Assembly: GCA_015179045.1 (NCBI GenBank)
Contig: WHUZ01000014.1
Location: forward strand, 1,194,249-1,258,248
Direction: 5' to 3'
From: Kalaharituber pfeilii
Lineage: Eukaryota; Ascomycota; Pezizomycetes; Pezizales; Pezizaceae
Length of the DNA: 64,000 bases
The notes under the pieces were generated by a model. The model worked only from the letters and a program-made list of their open reading frames with translations. It was not told the origin of the DNA and did no database searches. Below, piece after piece: positions 1 to 11,540 of this stretch. Position numbers and translations under genes: made by a program. The first letter of the stretch is position 1, and the number at the start of each line of letters is the position of its first letter.

Positions 1-1905
1 GTGTGCATATACAGGTTCTCCAAATGCTCGAAAGGCTGAACGCTCCTCTTGAATATTGGTTCCAGGGCGAGCCACCTCTAGTGGAGATTTTCCTTCCAAC
101 GTAATGTGAGGGAGCCTATTCTTCACGAATACAACGTATTCCATTGCATAGGGCCAGAATTTTTTCGGAAGACCACTCCCGAACAGATTGTTGCGGATCA
201 TAGAAGCGATGGTACGGTTGGTTCGCTCTGGTACGGCATTGGTCTGACTGTGGTGTGCTACAGTTGGCCGTATTGTAGTTCCTCTCTTCAACGCCCATTC
301 TTTGGTCTCATTCGAATAGTACTCCCCTTCCGAAGTCTGTCCTTATTTCTTTGACGGGGCGTCCAAATGCTCGCTCAAACTGCTCGACCATCTCTCTGAA
401 CGCCTTCCCAGCCTCGGATTTCGTACCTGTAGCTCGCGCTAGGGTAATCCTGGAGTGATCATCTATCAGGGTGATAAAGTATATTTTTCGTCCAACGCCC
501 TCTGTTGGGTAGGGCCCACAGATGTCGGAATGCACGAGTTCTCCTACTTCTTTTGTCCGAATCTTATTGAGTTGAGACGCAGCTACTGGTTTGCTCATGC
601 TTCCTCTCATGCAGGCATCACACTCCTCGCGCGGTCGACGTAACAGAGAAGGGGGTGCTTCTGGGATGAGTTTGAAGGAGGAAAGGGGAAAATGTCCATA
701 CCTTTCATGCCATTCTTGTTCTAGCGACATCACTTCGTTTTCTTTGATAGTTCTGAATTTTCCTTGCTTGATGATGTGAGTTATCCTTCCATCTTGTGTG
801 ATGGTTCCTTCTCCATTTTGCATTCTTATATCTCCACCGGCGTCTTCCAGTGCTCCCCAGCTAATCAGCTTCCTGGGACAGGTTGGGATCACGAGAACGT
901 CAGGCAGGATGAGCTCTCCGACTTTTACTGTACCCTTGTGGGTGGATATGGCCATGCCGGATGCTCCTTTTATTTCCTCATGCCATTCCTGAGGATCAAT
1001 GAGGTCGTTTACATCATATGTAACATGGGTGGTCGCCGCACAATCCACGTTCCACGCAGAGGATCTGCTGGTGGATTGAGATAACATGAATAAGAACTTC
1101 TCTTCTTTTCTTTCCTCCTCTTTCATTACAAGAGCCTCTTTAGTTTGCTTGTTCTTATATCTGCAGTCCTTTTCGTCATGGTTTGTTCCTGGATACCCGG
1201 CTCGTTTACAGTGCCAGCATCGTACTTTCTTTTTGGATTCCTGAGTGATAGTGAGGGCCGCCTGAGGGTCTATTGTTATTTCGTCTTTGGATGATCTTTT
1301 CCGGGGTGTTACTTCCTTCAACCTCATTACCACACTGGCGTAGGTGGGCTTGTCTTCTTTTGAGGTGATATTATCAATGATATTCTGATAAGGTTGCATG
1401 CGTGGTAACGAGGCTAGCAGCATTGTCGCTTTCCAACCATCACTTTGACAAAAAGGATGAATTCCTGCCGCAAGTGATGATGTGACTGTGGATCCTGTGC
1501 TGGCGGATTGCGCAAGTTTGAGCCATCGGCGTTCGAATTCCGTGATATGGTCGGAAAGGGAGTCTTTTCTATCATCGAACTTTAAGTGGGTTACATTCAT
1601 GAGAAGTGAGGACAGGTGAATTCTGGTTTGTCCTTCATAATTGTCCTTCAAAATTTTCCATGCCTCGGCCGCATTTGGAGCTGCCCTGATTTTCAGCTGT
1701 GCTTCTTTCTCGCAGCTATCCATTAAGTAGTCGAGGGCTTTATCTGACTTATCGTCCCAATCTGTTGCTCCAGACGATGGCCTGGGTGTAGTCCCGTCTA
1801 CTATCTCCAATAGTTTCTGGCGGCGAAGTTGCCTTTGAGCTTCCACTACCCAGGCTGGGTAGTCATTTTCGTCCCTTAGTTTTTCCGATATGCGCGGTTA
1901 GTCTC
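1..1905 (-). pseudogene. Copia gag-pol polyprotein, frameshifted fragment
   Basis: This is the retrotransposon polyprotein: capsid-like gag, then integrase. Visible from the N-terminus are a gag (UBN2-like) region with YPAW near the start, a zinc knuckle reading C-x2-C-x9-H-x4-C (about 1160-1220), the GAG-pre-integrase H-x4-H (HERYGH) with CDAC, then the integrase catalytic region VHSDICGPYP and IRTDFG. One base too many in a run of four C (plus strand about 324-327) shifts the frame. After it, EYYSNET and the NAVPERTNR integrase motif continue in another frame to the window edge. No ATG opens the frame. At the likely start the codon is ATA followed by SEKLRDEND, so a lost start codon is possible. 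The frameshift may be real or a homopolymer error. Confidence 0.85.
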
Positions 1906-1909
1906 GTAA

Positions 1910-2015
1910 CCAGACGCTGACTAAGCGGAGTTTCATGCATGGGTGTTGCTCCGCTTAGGAGCAACCGCATAAGCCTCATGCATGGGCGAGGGGCTAGATT
2001 AACGTTTCTCCAACA
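1910..2015 (-). repeat. Short LTR-like end of the copia element with hairpin
   Basis: On the minus strand the element starts TGTTGGAG, a common copia LTR start. It contains two copies of CCATGCATGA and a perfect 8-bp hairpin (GTTGCTCC / GGAGCAAC, loop GCTTA, about 1945-1965). The 3' boundary and primer-binding site are not certain. Confidence 0.45.
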
Positions 2016-2123
2016 CCTCCTGCATCACTAGGTTTAATTCCCTATAGGGCTATAGCTAAAGTCACATTCTCATAAACCAGAATCTGCTTGAATTCCCTAT
2101 AAGTCCAACTGATATATCAAACG

Positions 2124-4200
2124 ATGTCCGATCCCTATCTATAGCTGCATCAATTGCTGGCCTTCTTTCATGTTCAGCAAAGCTTGTAAGCGTGCTGAAG
2201 GGTCTCTGCGATTGCGGAGTGCGAGCGAAGCAGGAACCAGAATCCCTCAGCCACCTCATGGAAGAAATGCAAGATATGACTGTCATCTTTTCTCAGGTTC
2301 AGCTGTTTATTGTTGGGACATCAAAGATTCTGAACCGATGCAGATTAAAAATGTTGATTATTCATCACCTTGCTTCAACTTTGAGTCGATGTGTTTTAAT
2401 TGCTTCCAAGCTGGACAAGTATCTGAGTCAGGTAATAGGCGTTAGTGATCCAACCTCCATGAAAATTGCAGCAAATAAAGCAAGTCTTTTGTTCGAGAGG
2501 ATTAAATGGGGATTGTGGAAGGAATCAGAAATTGTAGCCTTCATTGAGGACCTGCAGCGGCACAAGTTGAGTTTGAACTTGATGCTAGAGATTATTCAAT
2601 AGTAAGTTAAGAGAACTACAGTATAGCATTAAATCTATTATCTTTGGAGGGGGTTGAGGCGGTGAAAAAAAATTCTAAACTGACCTCTTCCATAGCCATA
2701 CCACCGTAGAAGCTTCTGAAAGGCTTGAGAAATTGGGAGAGGCAGTTTGTGCGATTTCAATCCAGTTGCGAGAATTCACCGGCCGTCCCGATCCTCCAGT
2801 AAGCGATGAATTCGAGTCTTCAAGAGTCAATAATCGGCGTAAGGTTACAGATAACATCAACCACAATCAAGGATGACCAGGTCCCCAGCGAGAATAATGA
2901 CGCTGTATGGATCAGAACAGCATCATCATCTCGTAGCACATTATCCTTGCGATCTATGCGATTGGTGGTACCCCCATTCGTGGATGAATCGAAGAACTCA
3001 AGACCTTACAAATGAATTCAGAGTTGGGGCATGAGAAATAATGCTTACTCCACATTCACTAGAAGCAGCTCCGCAAGAGGTTGTAGCTGGTCGATGCTTT
3101 CGAACCTGAGCTTGGGTGATCTCTCAGTTTCAGAGATCTCGGTGATTGAGCTGCCTATTTGCTTAATTGATCTCTGGGACTCACAGTCATACCAAGTTCA
3201 AGTTCCACTTGATTTAGCTACTGGAAGCCACAGATCACACCGAAAATTGAAATTGAAATTGAAATGACTTCTTCCATGGGCATCCGCTATGCCATTCGCA
3301 ATGGGAATGAGAATGCCATTCTGGATCTACTCGCTTTAGGAACTGTTATACTGACATAGAGGAGAGGAATTCAGAAGGCTGAACACCACTCGCTCACGCT
3401 GCATATATGGGTCGTGGAAGCATCTGCAAATTACTATTGGAGAGGGGAGCAAGCATGATAAGGATAATCCACTATAGCATTTCAAATGGGAATGAGAATA
3501 TCGTTCGAGGTTTACTCACTTTGGGAGCAGATATACAAGAGAGGGATCCAAGAGGAGTAACACCGCTTGCGCCGCTGCATACAGATACAATGAAGATATC
3601 TGCAAATTGCTCTTGGAAAGAGGAGCAAGCGAGGCAGCGATCGCTTCCATTACTCCTCCGATGGAGCTTACTGGCCGCATCCATGTTGCACTGGATAATG
3701 ACAGCAAGACTGTGGTACGATTGCTGATCGCGATGGGTGTAGACATCGAGGAGGTGTAGGCATCGAGGAACGATATGGCCGATGGAGCAGAACACCATTG
3801 CTCCATGCTCTATGCCGAGGAAAAGCAGCAATTGCAAGGCTCTTGATTGAGAAGGTTGTAGATCTTTTCGCACGTTATAGCTCGCAGTGGACGGTAGTAC
3901 AAAGGAGGCGATCCAGAGATCTTGACAGAAATCCTGGAGAGAGGAGCGTCGAAGCTCATTAACGAGAGATCATTCATAGGAAGCTTCACCCCACTCCACA
4001 TGCGGCACAGTCTCCGCTCTCACGCTTGCAGAGATATTGATTGAGCATGGCGCATCTACAGACATCCGGAATAAGAAACGAAGAGACCGAACGATGAGGC
4101 AGTGCGATATGGTACTAACGAGGTGAGGTTATATCTTTACTCGCTACTTTCACCGGAAGAGCAGATGCGAATAGAGATAGATATAATGGTTATGTTATGA
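2124..4200 (+). pseudogene. STAND-type gene remnant: PigL_N-like N-terminus plus ankyrin repeats
   Basis: The first part matches the fungal N-terminal domain found on many ankyrin and NACHT proteins (PigL_N / Helo-like group): LSIAASIAGLLS, a central helical stretch, then ERIKWGLWKESEI and DLQRHKLSLNL just before the first intron. The start is broken. ATG at 2124 gives MSDP, but one base is missing before LSIAASIAGLL, which continues in another frame. A clean intron (2602-2695) joins in frame to HTTVEASERLEKLGEAV. A middle segment around 3095-3215 reads LSLGDLSVSEISVIELPI. Ankyrin-like pieces follow from 3400 (ICKLLLERGAS, IVRGLLTLGADIQERD) with several frame changes to about 4130. Such proteins act in fungal nonself recognition or are of unknown role; this copy looks dead. 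The assignment is from motif memory, not alignment. Confidence 0.6.
2602..2695 (+). other. Probable intron in the ankyrin-type remnant
   Basis: Donor GTAAGT at 2602 and acceptor CATAG at 2691-2695, with a CTAAAC/CTGAC-type branch site shortly upstream. Splicing removes the stop at 2601-2603 and continues the same reading frame for about 55 codons. That is good evidence that the intron was once used. Confidence 0.6.
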
Positions 4201-7200
4201 AAGCGTGTAAAGGATAACTCCTTCGCCTGCGGCATGAGGTTGATTATTCTCTGAAAGTATCCTGGAGGAGCTGTTGTTCTAATATGCATCTTGCTGGTTA
4301 TTTTCGACTTGGCCTTTGTATTATGTTACTATCATGTATCTCTCTCTCGCTCTGTTCTCCCTCCCGTTACATAATTTTTACTTTCATCTTCACACTAGTT
4401 TCTATATATAACCACCACAATGAAACTGCAATTTTCGTGAGCCCTAAGCGCAAGTGATGAAAAGCAGAGAGTGCAATGGAAAACTGATGATGGATCAGTA
4501 CTTGTTGTTTCCGCTCATTTTCCATATCATTTAAAAATACTTTTTACTTAATCTCCTATGATTTCCTGTATATCAAGCAGCTAGCCTACCAAATAGTTCA
4601 TCGAACAGCCCGTGAATAGCATGTAGATCAGCCTATCCAGCACCATAGCATAAAGTAGCTTCACTTATCATTCAATACCGGTCATAGGCGCAGCTGCCGC
4701 CATGTTCTACTGGGCTATACGCAGAAAACAAGCCTCAGTGCAGTCCACCACACCCAAATAAACCGCTCAGGGTAATGATAAAACTCCCCCACCCCATCCT
4801 TTATTCCGTCAGCTAGCGCTACTCCAGGTTTAATTATATTACGTACTCAGTTTTTTCTGCAAGGAGTGAGGAGCGCTGGGGCAGGTGGTTCTGAACCACC
4901 ATGATCACGTGACCATTATTTAGTCAGCATCTAATGGAGGCACGTGAGTTCAAGGGACGGTCTATTTGGCTTTCTGCTACCTGCGCCTGCTTCATCTCCT
5001 CACCACGCAGCCTACCACCTCATACCCCCAGCTTCACCAGCATCAGCACTAGTAGCAGCGTCAGCAGCAGTGATGTTAGCAGTACCAGAATTGCAACTAT
5101 GGGTCCTTGGAGGAGGGGTAGGGATCCCGAAATTTGCAGGCTGGTCATTCAACAGCAGAAGTTCCGAACCGCACGTATCCAAAGCACATTGACTTACCAG
5201 ACGCCGACCTCGATGAGGACACATTAGAAATTGTACAGGACAGCCTCTATTGCTGTGCAGCGTTTCCTCGGGTTTTGGCCGGTAATTGCACCCCGTAACT
5301 GTCAGATATTGCCGCATCTCAACTCAATAAAGGGCCCTTCAACGTGGAATCCTCCTTGCGCATCTGAGCGCTTCATCAGCTTGCGGATATGCCCGACCTA
5401 AATGGCTATAGTCAGACTCAACCTGCAGATAGTACTCCGAGCACGCCGTTGAATGGGCTCCAACAATCTTTCCGTGGCACACCAAATCCCGCTTCACCTT
5501 CTATACTCCGTTTCCTCTAGCGATGATGCTCCAATTGCGCTCCGTCTTCCCTCCGCATAATACTCACATATACAGTTTTTGAGTTACCTTTCGGTTCAGT
5601 AAACACAAACGATTGCGCGACGCCCAAAGCATCCTCGGAGTAGCTTACCGCCCAGCAGCAGTAGCCTATAGGCGATATATATTTATATTCTTCCTTATAT
5701 ACCCCAGGTGGCATGCCTTCATGCTGCGCTACGCTAATTTCTGACTATTCGGTCGGACGCTTGTTCAAGCGCGCTGGAGCTTGGAGGTGCTGCCCCCTCT
5801 TCAAAATGCAAACAGCTCCCTCCCAAACGGACCAGGTCTATGCCAAGCGACCTCGACTATGGACTATGGTGTTAGTGAGGGCGGATTTGAAGATGCTCGC
5901 TAGTTAAGAATTCAAAGACAGCCTGGATACGGAATAACCTGGAGTACGAATCAGTGAGAACCTGACTCAATTAGACGATGAATTCCCGAAACAAGAGGTA
6001 CTGTCCTTCTCAATCAATAAGCAAACGGCGGTTTGAATCGTTGGAATATTGGGATTCCAGATCGTCCAAGTAATGTTATAGGTGAAGAAGGTTTGACTGA
6101 GTTTGGCATGAGTCCCGAAGAAAGAGATACTGCTCAAAAAAAGAAGCGACTTGTGTGGCTTATGGATATGAGGGATTGGTCTCTTATCGAAAGCAAGCTC
6201 AAGCTGTGTTAGGTGGGAGGTTTATCCTTATATGAAGGCTCCAATCAAGGGTATCACGAGGGGCTTGGTTGGTCTCAAGAGTGTTGATGCAAGAATTCCA
6301 GCTTGAACGCCTATATGGCATCTTGGACTCGCTCACGATGCTGTGGACTTCTGTACTATTAATTCAGGCACCCTTTATTATCAATTTGCTTTCCGGGACC
6401 GATATCTTTTTGTTGCTACTACGTTAGACGTGGGAAAATCAGCCCAACTCTCGGAGGACATAACATCAACTCTCCCAATAGCCTCTTTGATTAAATCAAA
6501 CTGTCCACAAGGGCACCCGGTAAGCTTTTCTTACTCTACCAGTTTGCTTAGTACAGTGCTAACTAGTGGTTCGCAGAGTTTCGAAAAGCTTACTATCCAA
6601 TGATCTCATGTACAAGTTCCCCCAACCCGCGCCTTCATCTCGAAACCTTGGTCATCGCTTTCTGGGTGACCTTCTCTTGACGAAGGATCCGGCTTTCCCA
6701 TCTCTTGCGAGCGTCTCAACAAAACTACTTCCTCAACCTAGACATCTGCCATGCGGAGTGGCAATTCTTTGCATACCTCACTGCACCACGTTGTAATCGG
6801 CACGGGAGCGCTGTTCCGCGCAACTACTGGCAGACAGTTATCAAAATGGTCTTCTTGGACGCGCTCAGCAGTGCTGGAGATTTACTGTATAGTTCTTTCT
6901 TCTAGAAGGAGGAAGATGCAGGGACTGCCCTCAGCAGGCAAGTAGAGAAGTTTTGTTGCGCTGTGCAGAAGCATACTTATGCTCCATTTTGCAAAAGCTG
7001 GAGCGGAAGTAGAATAGTCGTATCCTCAAAAAATGTGGGAGGTAATAGCCTCTGATATCTGATCATCATTGATGTTATAGACTCCAGGGCCGTTGACGGA
7101 GGATTCCCAAGAGACATGCTATCTGGAGGGATGTGTTCAAGGGGATGGTAAAAAATGGATCAAAGGGGGGTATGTCCATGAACCTCCCCTGTCCGTTATC

Positions 7201-8529
7201 CACTTTATCCTCAATGAGGAGTATATTGTGTGCTAACGATCAAACCCCCAGTTGCCCTAGCATTACTCCGAAATACACATTTTCCCCGCGTCTTTGGCCA
7301 GCGCCCACCTGCGGATTGGGGCAACCTTTGAGTTCACAGTGGATGCCAAGGATCTTCGCGGGGTAACCGACAAAGTTCTAACACAGCTTCTGCCTGATTG
7401 CCCATCACCAGGCATGACACTACTAACACCCACGCCTTGTGGATTCTCCTTGGCTCCTCGAGGATTGGAAAAAGTACACCGCGGGACGCTATGTTTCAGA
7501 GAGCAAGACAGCTTCCCCGGCGTCACATCCGCCAGTTGTGAAGAGTGGACATTGAACTCACAAATTGCTCGGCAGCTCCAGCGCGAAAATTCTTCTGGGA
7601 CTTGCACTTCAACACCCGCGACCAAGTGCTCCTTGGAGTCAGCCCGTCCTCTTTGGACACCTCTCCACTAACGTGGCCACTATCATCATCGACTCTCCAG
7701 GCGAGGAACAACATCAGATCGACCCGCCATGAGTGCCGAAAACGAAAAGTGGCAAAGATTTCGCTAACACTCTCCTTGCATGAACTGCGGGCGAAACTCC
7801 GAGCAAACGGTTCCTCGTCCCCTGTAGAGAGTTGGTGTTCATGATACCGGTGGTAATTTTGTTTGGCTAAATTCGTCTGGTCATGTTTTGCGCGTTTAGC
7901 CTTTCGAATCTCAACGTCATGGATACATCCCATCCTGCTATTTCATTTGCCTATATGATTTACCTTTTCTACATGTCAGCGTCCTTTTTGTACATCGTAA
8001 TTGATTCTGTATACTCCGAGTAAGCCATCATTTGCTAGTAAGCATAATAGCTATCGATCGTATATATTTCGGCGGTGGTAATCAGCACAAGAAATTCTCT
8101 ACTGAGACCTCGGTGCACGTGATTGCTCTCGTTCCCAACAGATACGCTATCGTGACCACTTGGCATGAGCCTGTTCGGCGCTGGATTGCATCATGCACTC
8201 CTGGATCTCTCTTTGCTTAGTCACGAAGTGGCTGAGTGGCTGTAGAGTAACGTACACCACAGTCAGGCCACCCAGAAATCGTCGCTGCACCCGAAAAATT
8301 TTCTTCACTGTACTTACCCCTCAAACGAAACTTATACAGTGAAAAACCCACGCTTCGGGCTTCAGACACTTCTTCGGTGCTCTTACACTCGTCTTGAAGT
8401 TGAAATAGCATTTTCTTATATCTATTTCATTGAGTAATAATACCCCCCTCCCCCCCCCGAATATTTGATGCTCAAATTATCCTTTCATCGTCTACTATGT
8501 GAGACTGACAAATAAATTTGATATCACCT
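4201..8529. other. Decayed region without a recognisable intact gene
   Basis: No intact gene is recognised. Coding-like fragments on the plus strand include about 6080-6220 (LTEFGMSPEERDTAQ, RLVWLMDMRDW), 6310-6600 (VDFCTINSGTLYYQF, FRDRYLFVATTLDVG) with a possible intron from GTAAGC at 6519 to an acceptor near 6576, and 7290-7780. They look like one or two eroded genes, but I cannot name a family. A short hydrophobic stretch at 4945-5190 (FGFLLPAPASS and LQLWVLGGGVGIP) is also unassigned. CACGTG E-boxes occur near 4914 and 4942. Confidence 0.4.
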
Positions 8530-10943
8530 TCATAGAAGCAGCATTCTTGCCATCGGGATTTGTCGGACTAGCTGGAAAGCACTTCCAGCCAGCGAAGCCA
8601 GCACCTTGGTCCGAACGATGAGGGGCACAAATTTGCAATAGCTAGTGTAGCAAGGATAGTTGCGATGTTTACAAAAGTTGCTGAAATGCAAGCAAGATAT
8701 CAAGGCGAACCAGAGAAAGATAACAAGCATAGAAAACGTGACAAACATCATACCAACCTTTCAGATGAGCCAGACTTCACACAAATTGGCCAGTTACTGG
8801 GCATGGCTGGCAAGCTCGATTCAACTGGAGTTTTTAGCGTACAACAACTAAACGAGGAACAACATGTTGATGCTGTGAAGGATTTGTTAACTGTAAAAAA
8901 CAACACTGAATGGCTACTTGTATTTGACAACCTTTACAACGTGGAATCTTTCAACATTAATGACTATATTCCATCATCAGCTCATGGGGCCGTGATTATC
9001 ACCAGCAGAAGATGTGAGAGTATGCAGGGACGAATGGGGTTAGAGGTACAGCAAAAGGACAATAGGGAGGAAGTAGAGTTGCTCTTTAATAGTGCAAAGC
9101 AAAAATTTTTGAAACCTACCCCCGGCGGTAAGTGAAGCTCAGTCTAAATTATACCATAGACTACTACTGATACAAAGTGTATAGAGTGCGATTGCGAGAG
9201 CGAGAAAGAAGCTGCTGCCAGTAGTGTACGAAAACTTGGATACCTTCCACTTGCCATAGTTCAAGCTGGAGCATATATCCATATTTGCCAAATCTTGTTT
9301 AGTCGCTATCTCCCAGAGTATGTGGTCAAGTTGGAAAATATGACAGAGCTGTCTTTGCTGCATGGGATCTGTCATTCAATGCAATCAAAATCCAAAATCC
9401 TAGGGCTGCGGAGTCATCGTTATTATGTGGGCTTCGTGATAACAATGACATTAACGAGGAGTTGTTAAGGCGAGGAATGAAATTATCAACAGATGGTATG
9501 TAGAACTAATTCCCCCCCCCCCAAAAAAAAAAAAAAGCAATATGGCTAATGATATAAATTTAAAATGGTCATGCTCTCACCTTACTATAGACACAGCCTT
9601 AGGACATTCAATTCAAATACTGTTCTCATACTCGATCGCAAAGCGGCAGGATAGGGATGATAGCTTCAGCATCCACCCATTAATTCACATGTGGACTCAA
9701 TGGAAATTGGAGATAGAACCTGAAAGATATAAGAAGGCCACCGAGGCGTTTCTTATGGTTGTATCTGCAATTACTAATGATCCTACGAGCAGTAGGACAC
9801 GTGAGGTGGAGAACTGGGTTTTTGAGCGGCGGATTCTACCACATATTATTGCCGTGGAAAAGCTGATAAAGACCCTGGCAGTGGAAAAAACGAAGAGATA
9901 CTGGCGGCAATAGACTGTCTGTGCAAAGTTGGTATACTACACGGTTATTATGGGAAAGCCGGAGAGAGGTGTAAGGATTTATTGGCTGGAACAGAAAAGG
10001 CGCTTGATGCAGACCACCCAGAAACCCTTCATACGATCCTTGGCTGGGAAAGAAAAGGCACCGGATGCAGACCACCCAGAGGCTCTTGACACTGTCCACA
10101 ACATGGCATGGGTATTTGATGAGCAAGGGCAATATAACAAGGCATTGGAGTTATATAAGCCAGCATGAACTGGAGAGAAAAAATTACTAGGTGCAGACCA
10201 TCCAGATACCCTTACCACGGTGGGCAACAACATCGCATATATTTTATCGGCGAGGACAATATAACAAGGCACTGGAGCTGTATCAGCGAGCTTTGGCTGG
10301 GACAGGAAAGGCACTGGGTACAAACTATCCAGACACCCTTGTTAAGGTTAACGACATGGCACGGGTATTTTATCAGCAAGAGCAATATGAGAAGGCTTTG
10401 GGATTGTATGAGCGAGTACTTGCTGGGAAAGAAGAGGCACTGGGTGCAGACCACCCAAATACTGTTGCAACAGTCAACAATATGGCAAAGGTGTTTTATC
10501 GCCAAGGGCAATATAGCAAGGCACTGGAACTGTATCAGAGAGCATTGGCTGGGCAAGAAAAGGCATTTAGTGCAGATCACCCCGACACCCTTGTGATAAT
10601 CAACAACATGGCACAAATATTTCAAGAGCACGGGCAATATAGCAAGGCACTGGAACTGTATGAGCGAGCATTGGCTGGGAAAGAGCACGGGCAATATAGC
10701 AAGGCACTGGAACTGTATGAGCGAGCATTGGCTGGGAAAGAGCACGGGCAATATAGCAAGGCACTGGAACTGTATGAGCGAGCATTGGCTGGGAAAGAAA
10801 AGGCGCTTGGTGCAGACAACCCAGATACCCTCATCACCGTCAGAAGCATGGCTGCTTTATTCGAATGTACGGGACAGTCCGACAAAGCGCGAGAGTTGCG
10901 GGAGCGAGCATCTAGAGGGATGCCCGCCAATGCTGGCATATAA
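8530..10943 (+). pseudogene. NB-ARC/TPR NLR-like gene, disrupted
   Basis: This is a remnant of a fungal NLR-like (STAND) protein: nucleotide-binding domain followed by kinesin-light-chain-type TPRs. At 8665-9135 the NB part reads IGQLLGMAGKLDSTGVF, WLLVFDNLYNVESFN (Walker B region), IPSSAHGAVIITSRR. About 9205-9290 continues with KLGYLPLAIVQAGAYI (the GLPLA-like motif). At 9590-9890 a winged-helix-like piece has SFSIHPLIHMW. TPRs follow from about 9960, with units of about 42 residues repeating KALELY.RALAG.EKALGADHPDTL. Breaks: the P-loop region upstream of 8665 is not recognisable, the frame changes in the 9130-9600 stretch (a poly-C/poly-A run sits at 9513-9537), there is an in-frame TGA at about 10166, and a frameshift near 10250. 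The last TPR block (10191-10943) is still open. It probably once acted in heterokaryon incompatibility or defence; this is inference from the family. Confidence 0.75.
10629..10799 (+). repeat. 57-bp tandem repeat, three copies, inside the TPR region
   Basis: Units 10629-10685, 10686-10742 and 10743-10799 are identical except for the final base of the third. Each encodes 19 residues (GQYSKALELYERALAGKEH), about half of a 42-residue TPR unit. Near identity implies a recent expansion. It keeps the frame but breaks the helix-A/helix-B alternation. Confidence 0.95.
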
Positions 10944-11020
10944 CCCAAGTGCAACGAGGTGATAATACAGGTGCGAAAAGTGGGTGGACGATCACTAAAG
11001 TTGGTCGAAGCTCACTAGAA

Positions 11021-11229
11021 ATTAACAGCGCGAACCGAGTGTCGGTAAGCGTAGCAGAAGTGAAATTCCCGGTTAAAAGACTTGAGTGACGATAGAAGAA
11101 GTGAAGAGTTAATCTCACCCTCTGCTCGCGCGTACATTAACTCTTCACTTCTATCGTCACTCAAGTCTTCTCATCCGGGATTTCCATTGCCGCTACGGTT
11201 ACCAACACTCAGTTCACCTTGTTAGCTTA
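11021..11229. mobile_element. Hairpin MITE-like element, about 209 bp
   Basis: Two arms of about 90 bases face each other around a loop of about 22 bases. The inner arms (11079-11113 and 11136-11167) match almost perfectly apart from a 3-base indel. The outer parts (for example GAACCGAGTGTCGGTAAGCG against its partner near 11195-11215) match imperfectly. No terminal duplication could be defined. It lies directly after the NLR remnant. Confidence 0.55.
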
Positions 11230-11240
11230 TGAATCCCGGC

Positions 11241-11364
11241 GGTGCAATAACGTGATCCAAGATTGTAGTCGTAAGGAGGCAGGCTGTCCGTTTTGTCAGA
11301 AGTATATCAGCAAAAACAATACCAGCGCTAGGCTTCGTCACGTACACTTCAGATTTTATATTTG
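11241..11364 (+). pseudogene. Possible C2H2-like fragment
   Basis: A short open stretch reads CPFCQKYISKNNTSARLRH followed by VHFRFYI and a stop. The C-x2-C and a downstream H resemble half of a zinc finger in fungal recognition or transcription proteins, but spacing to a second His is poor. No start codon and no neighbouring coding sequence support it. Confidence 0.2.
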
Positions 11365-11432
11365 ACGTTCTCACTCTCCCGACGCCATGCACCCCCCCAC
11401 CCCCATGCGGCGTCGTCTGATGTTCTCATATC

Positions 11433-11540
11433 ACGGATAAGGTGGATATCGTTCTGTATATACGATTTTGTTTCTCAAATAGATCACGGACAATGTGGAT
11501 ATCATATTATATGTTCAATTTTGTTTTTAAAATAAATTTA
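11433..11540. repeat. Diverged tandem duplication, about 50-bp unit
   Basis: Two adjacent copies begin ATCACGGATAAGGTGGATAT and ATCACGGACAATGTGGATAT and both run into a T-rich ATTTTGTTT stretch. Similarity falls after the first 20 bases. No gene is seen from 11230 to 12479 beyond this, a proline-rich low-complexity stretch (11800-12000) and a retroposon-like tail. Confidence 0.4.

Larger units (their letters stand above)
1..2015 (-). mobile_element. Ty1/copia LTR retrotransposon, 5' part, cut by window edge
   Basis: The minus strand carries, in order, an LTR-like 5' end beginning TGTTGGAG at 2015, a gag region, a long-spaced zinc knuckle, a GAG-pre-integrase HHCC module and an integrase core running off the left edge. 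This gag, then integrase order is the copia type. Reverse transcriptase and RNase H would lie outside the window, so completeness cannot be judged. The LTR-like region is only about 100 bases before coding sequence starts, so the LTR is either very short or internally deleted. The coding region is open for over 500 codons, so the copy is young or escaped heavy RIP mutation. Confidence 0.85.

Noticed and set aside
2124..4200. Azaphilone pigment biosynthetic cluster suggested by the PigL_N-like domain
   Set aside because: The domain name comes from one cluster, but it is widespread on fungal recognition proteins; no polyketide synthase, oxidase or transporter is present.
10212..10785. Repeat-rich minus-strand frames opposite the TPR region
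   Set aside because: They mirror the TPR tandem repeats and have Cys/Leu-rich low-complexity sequence.
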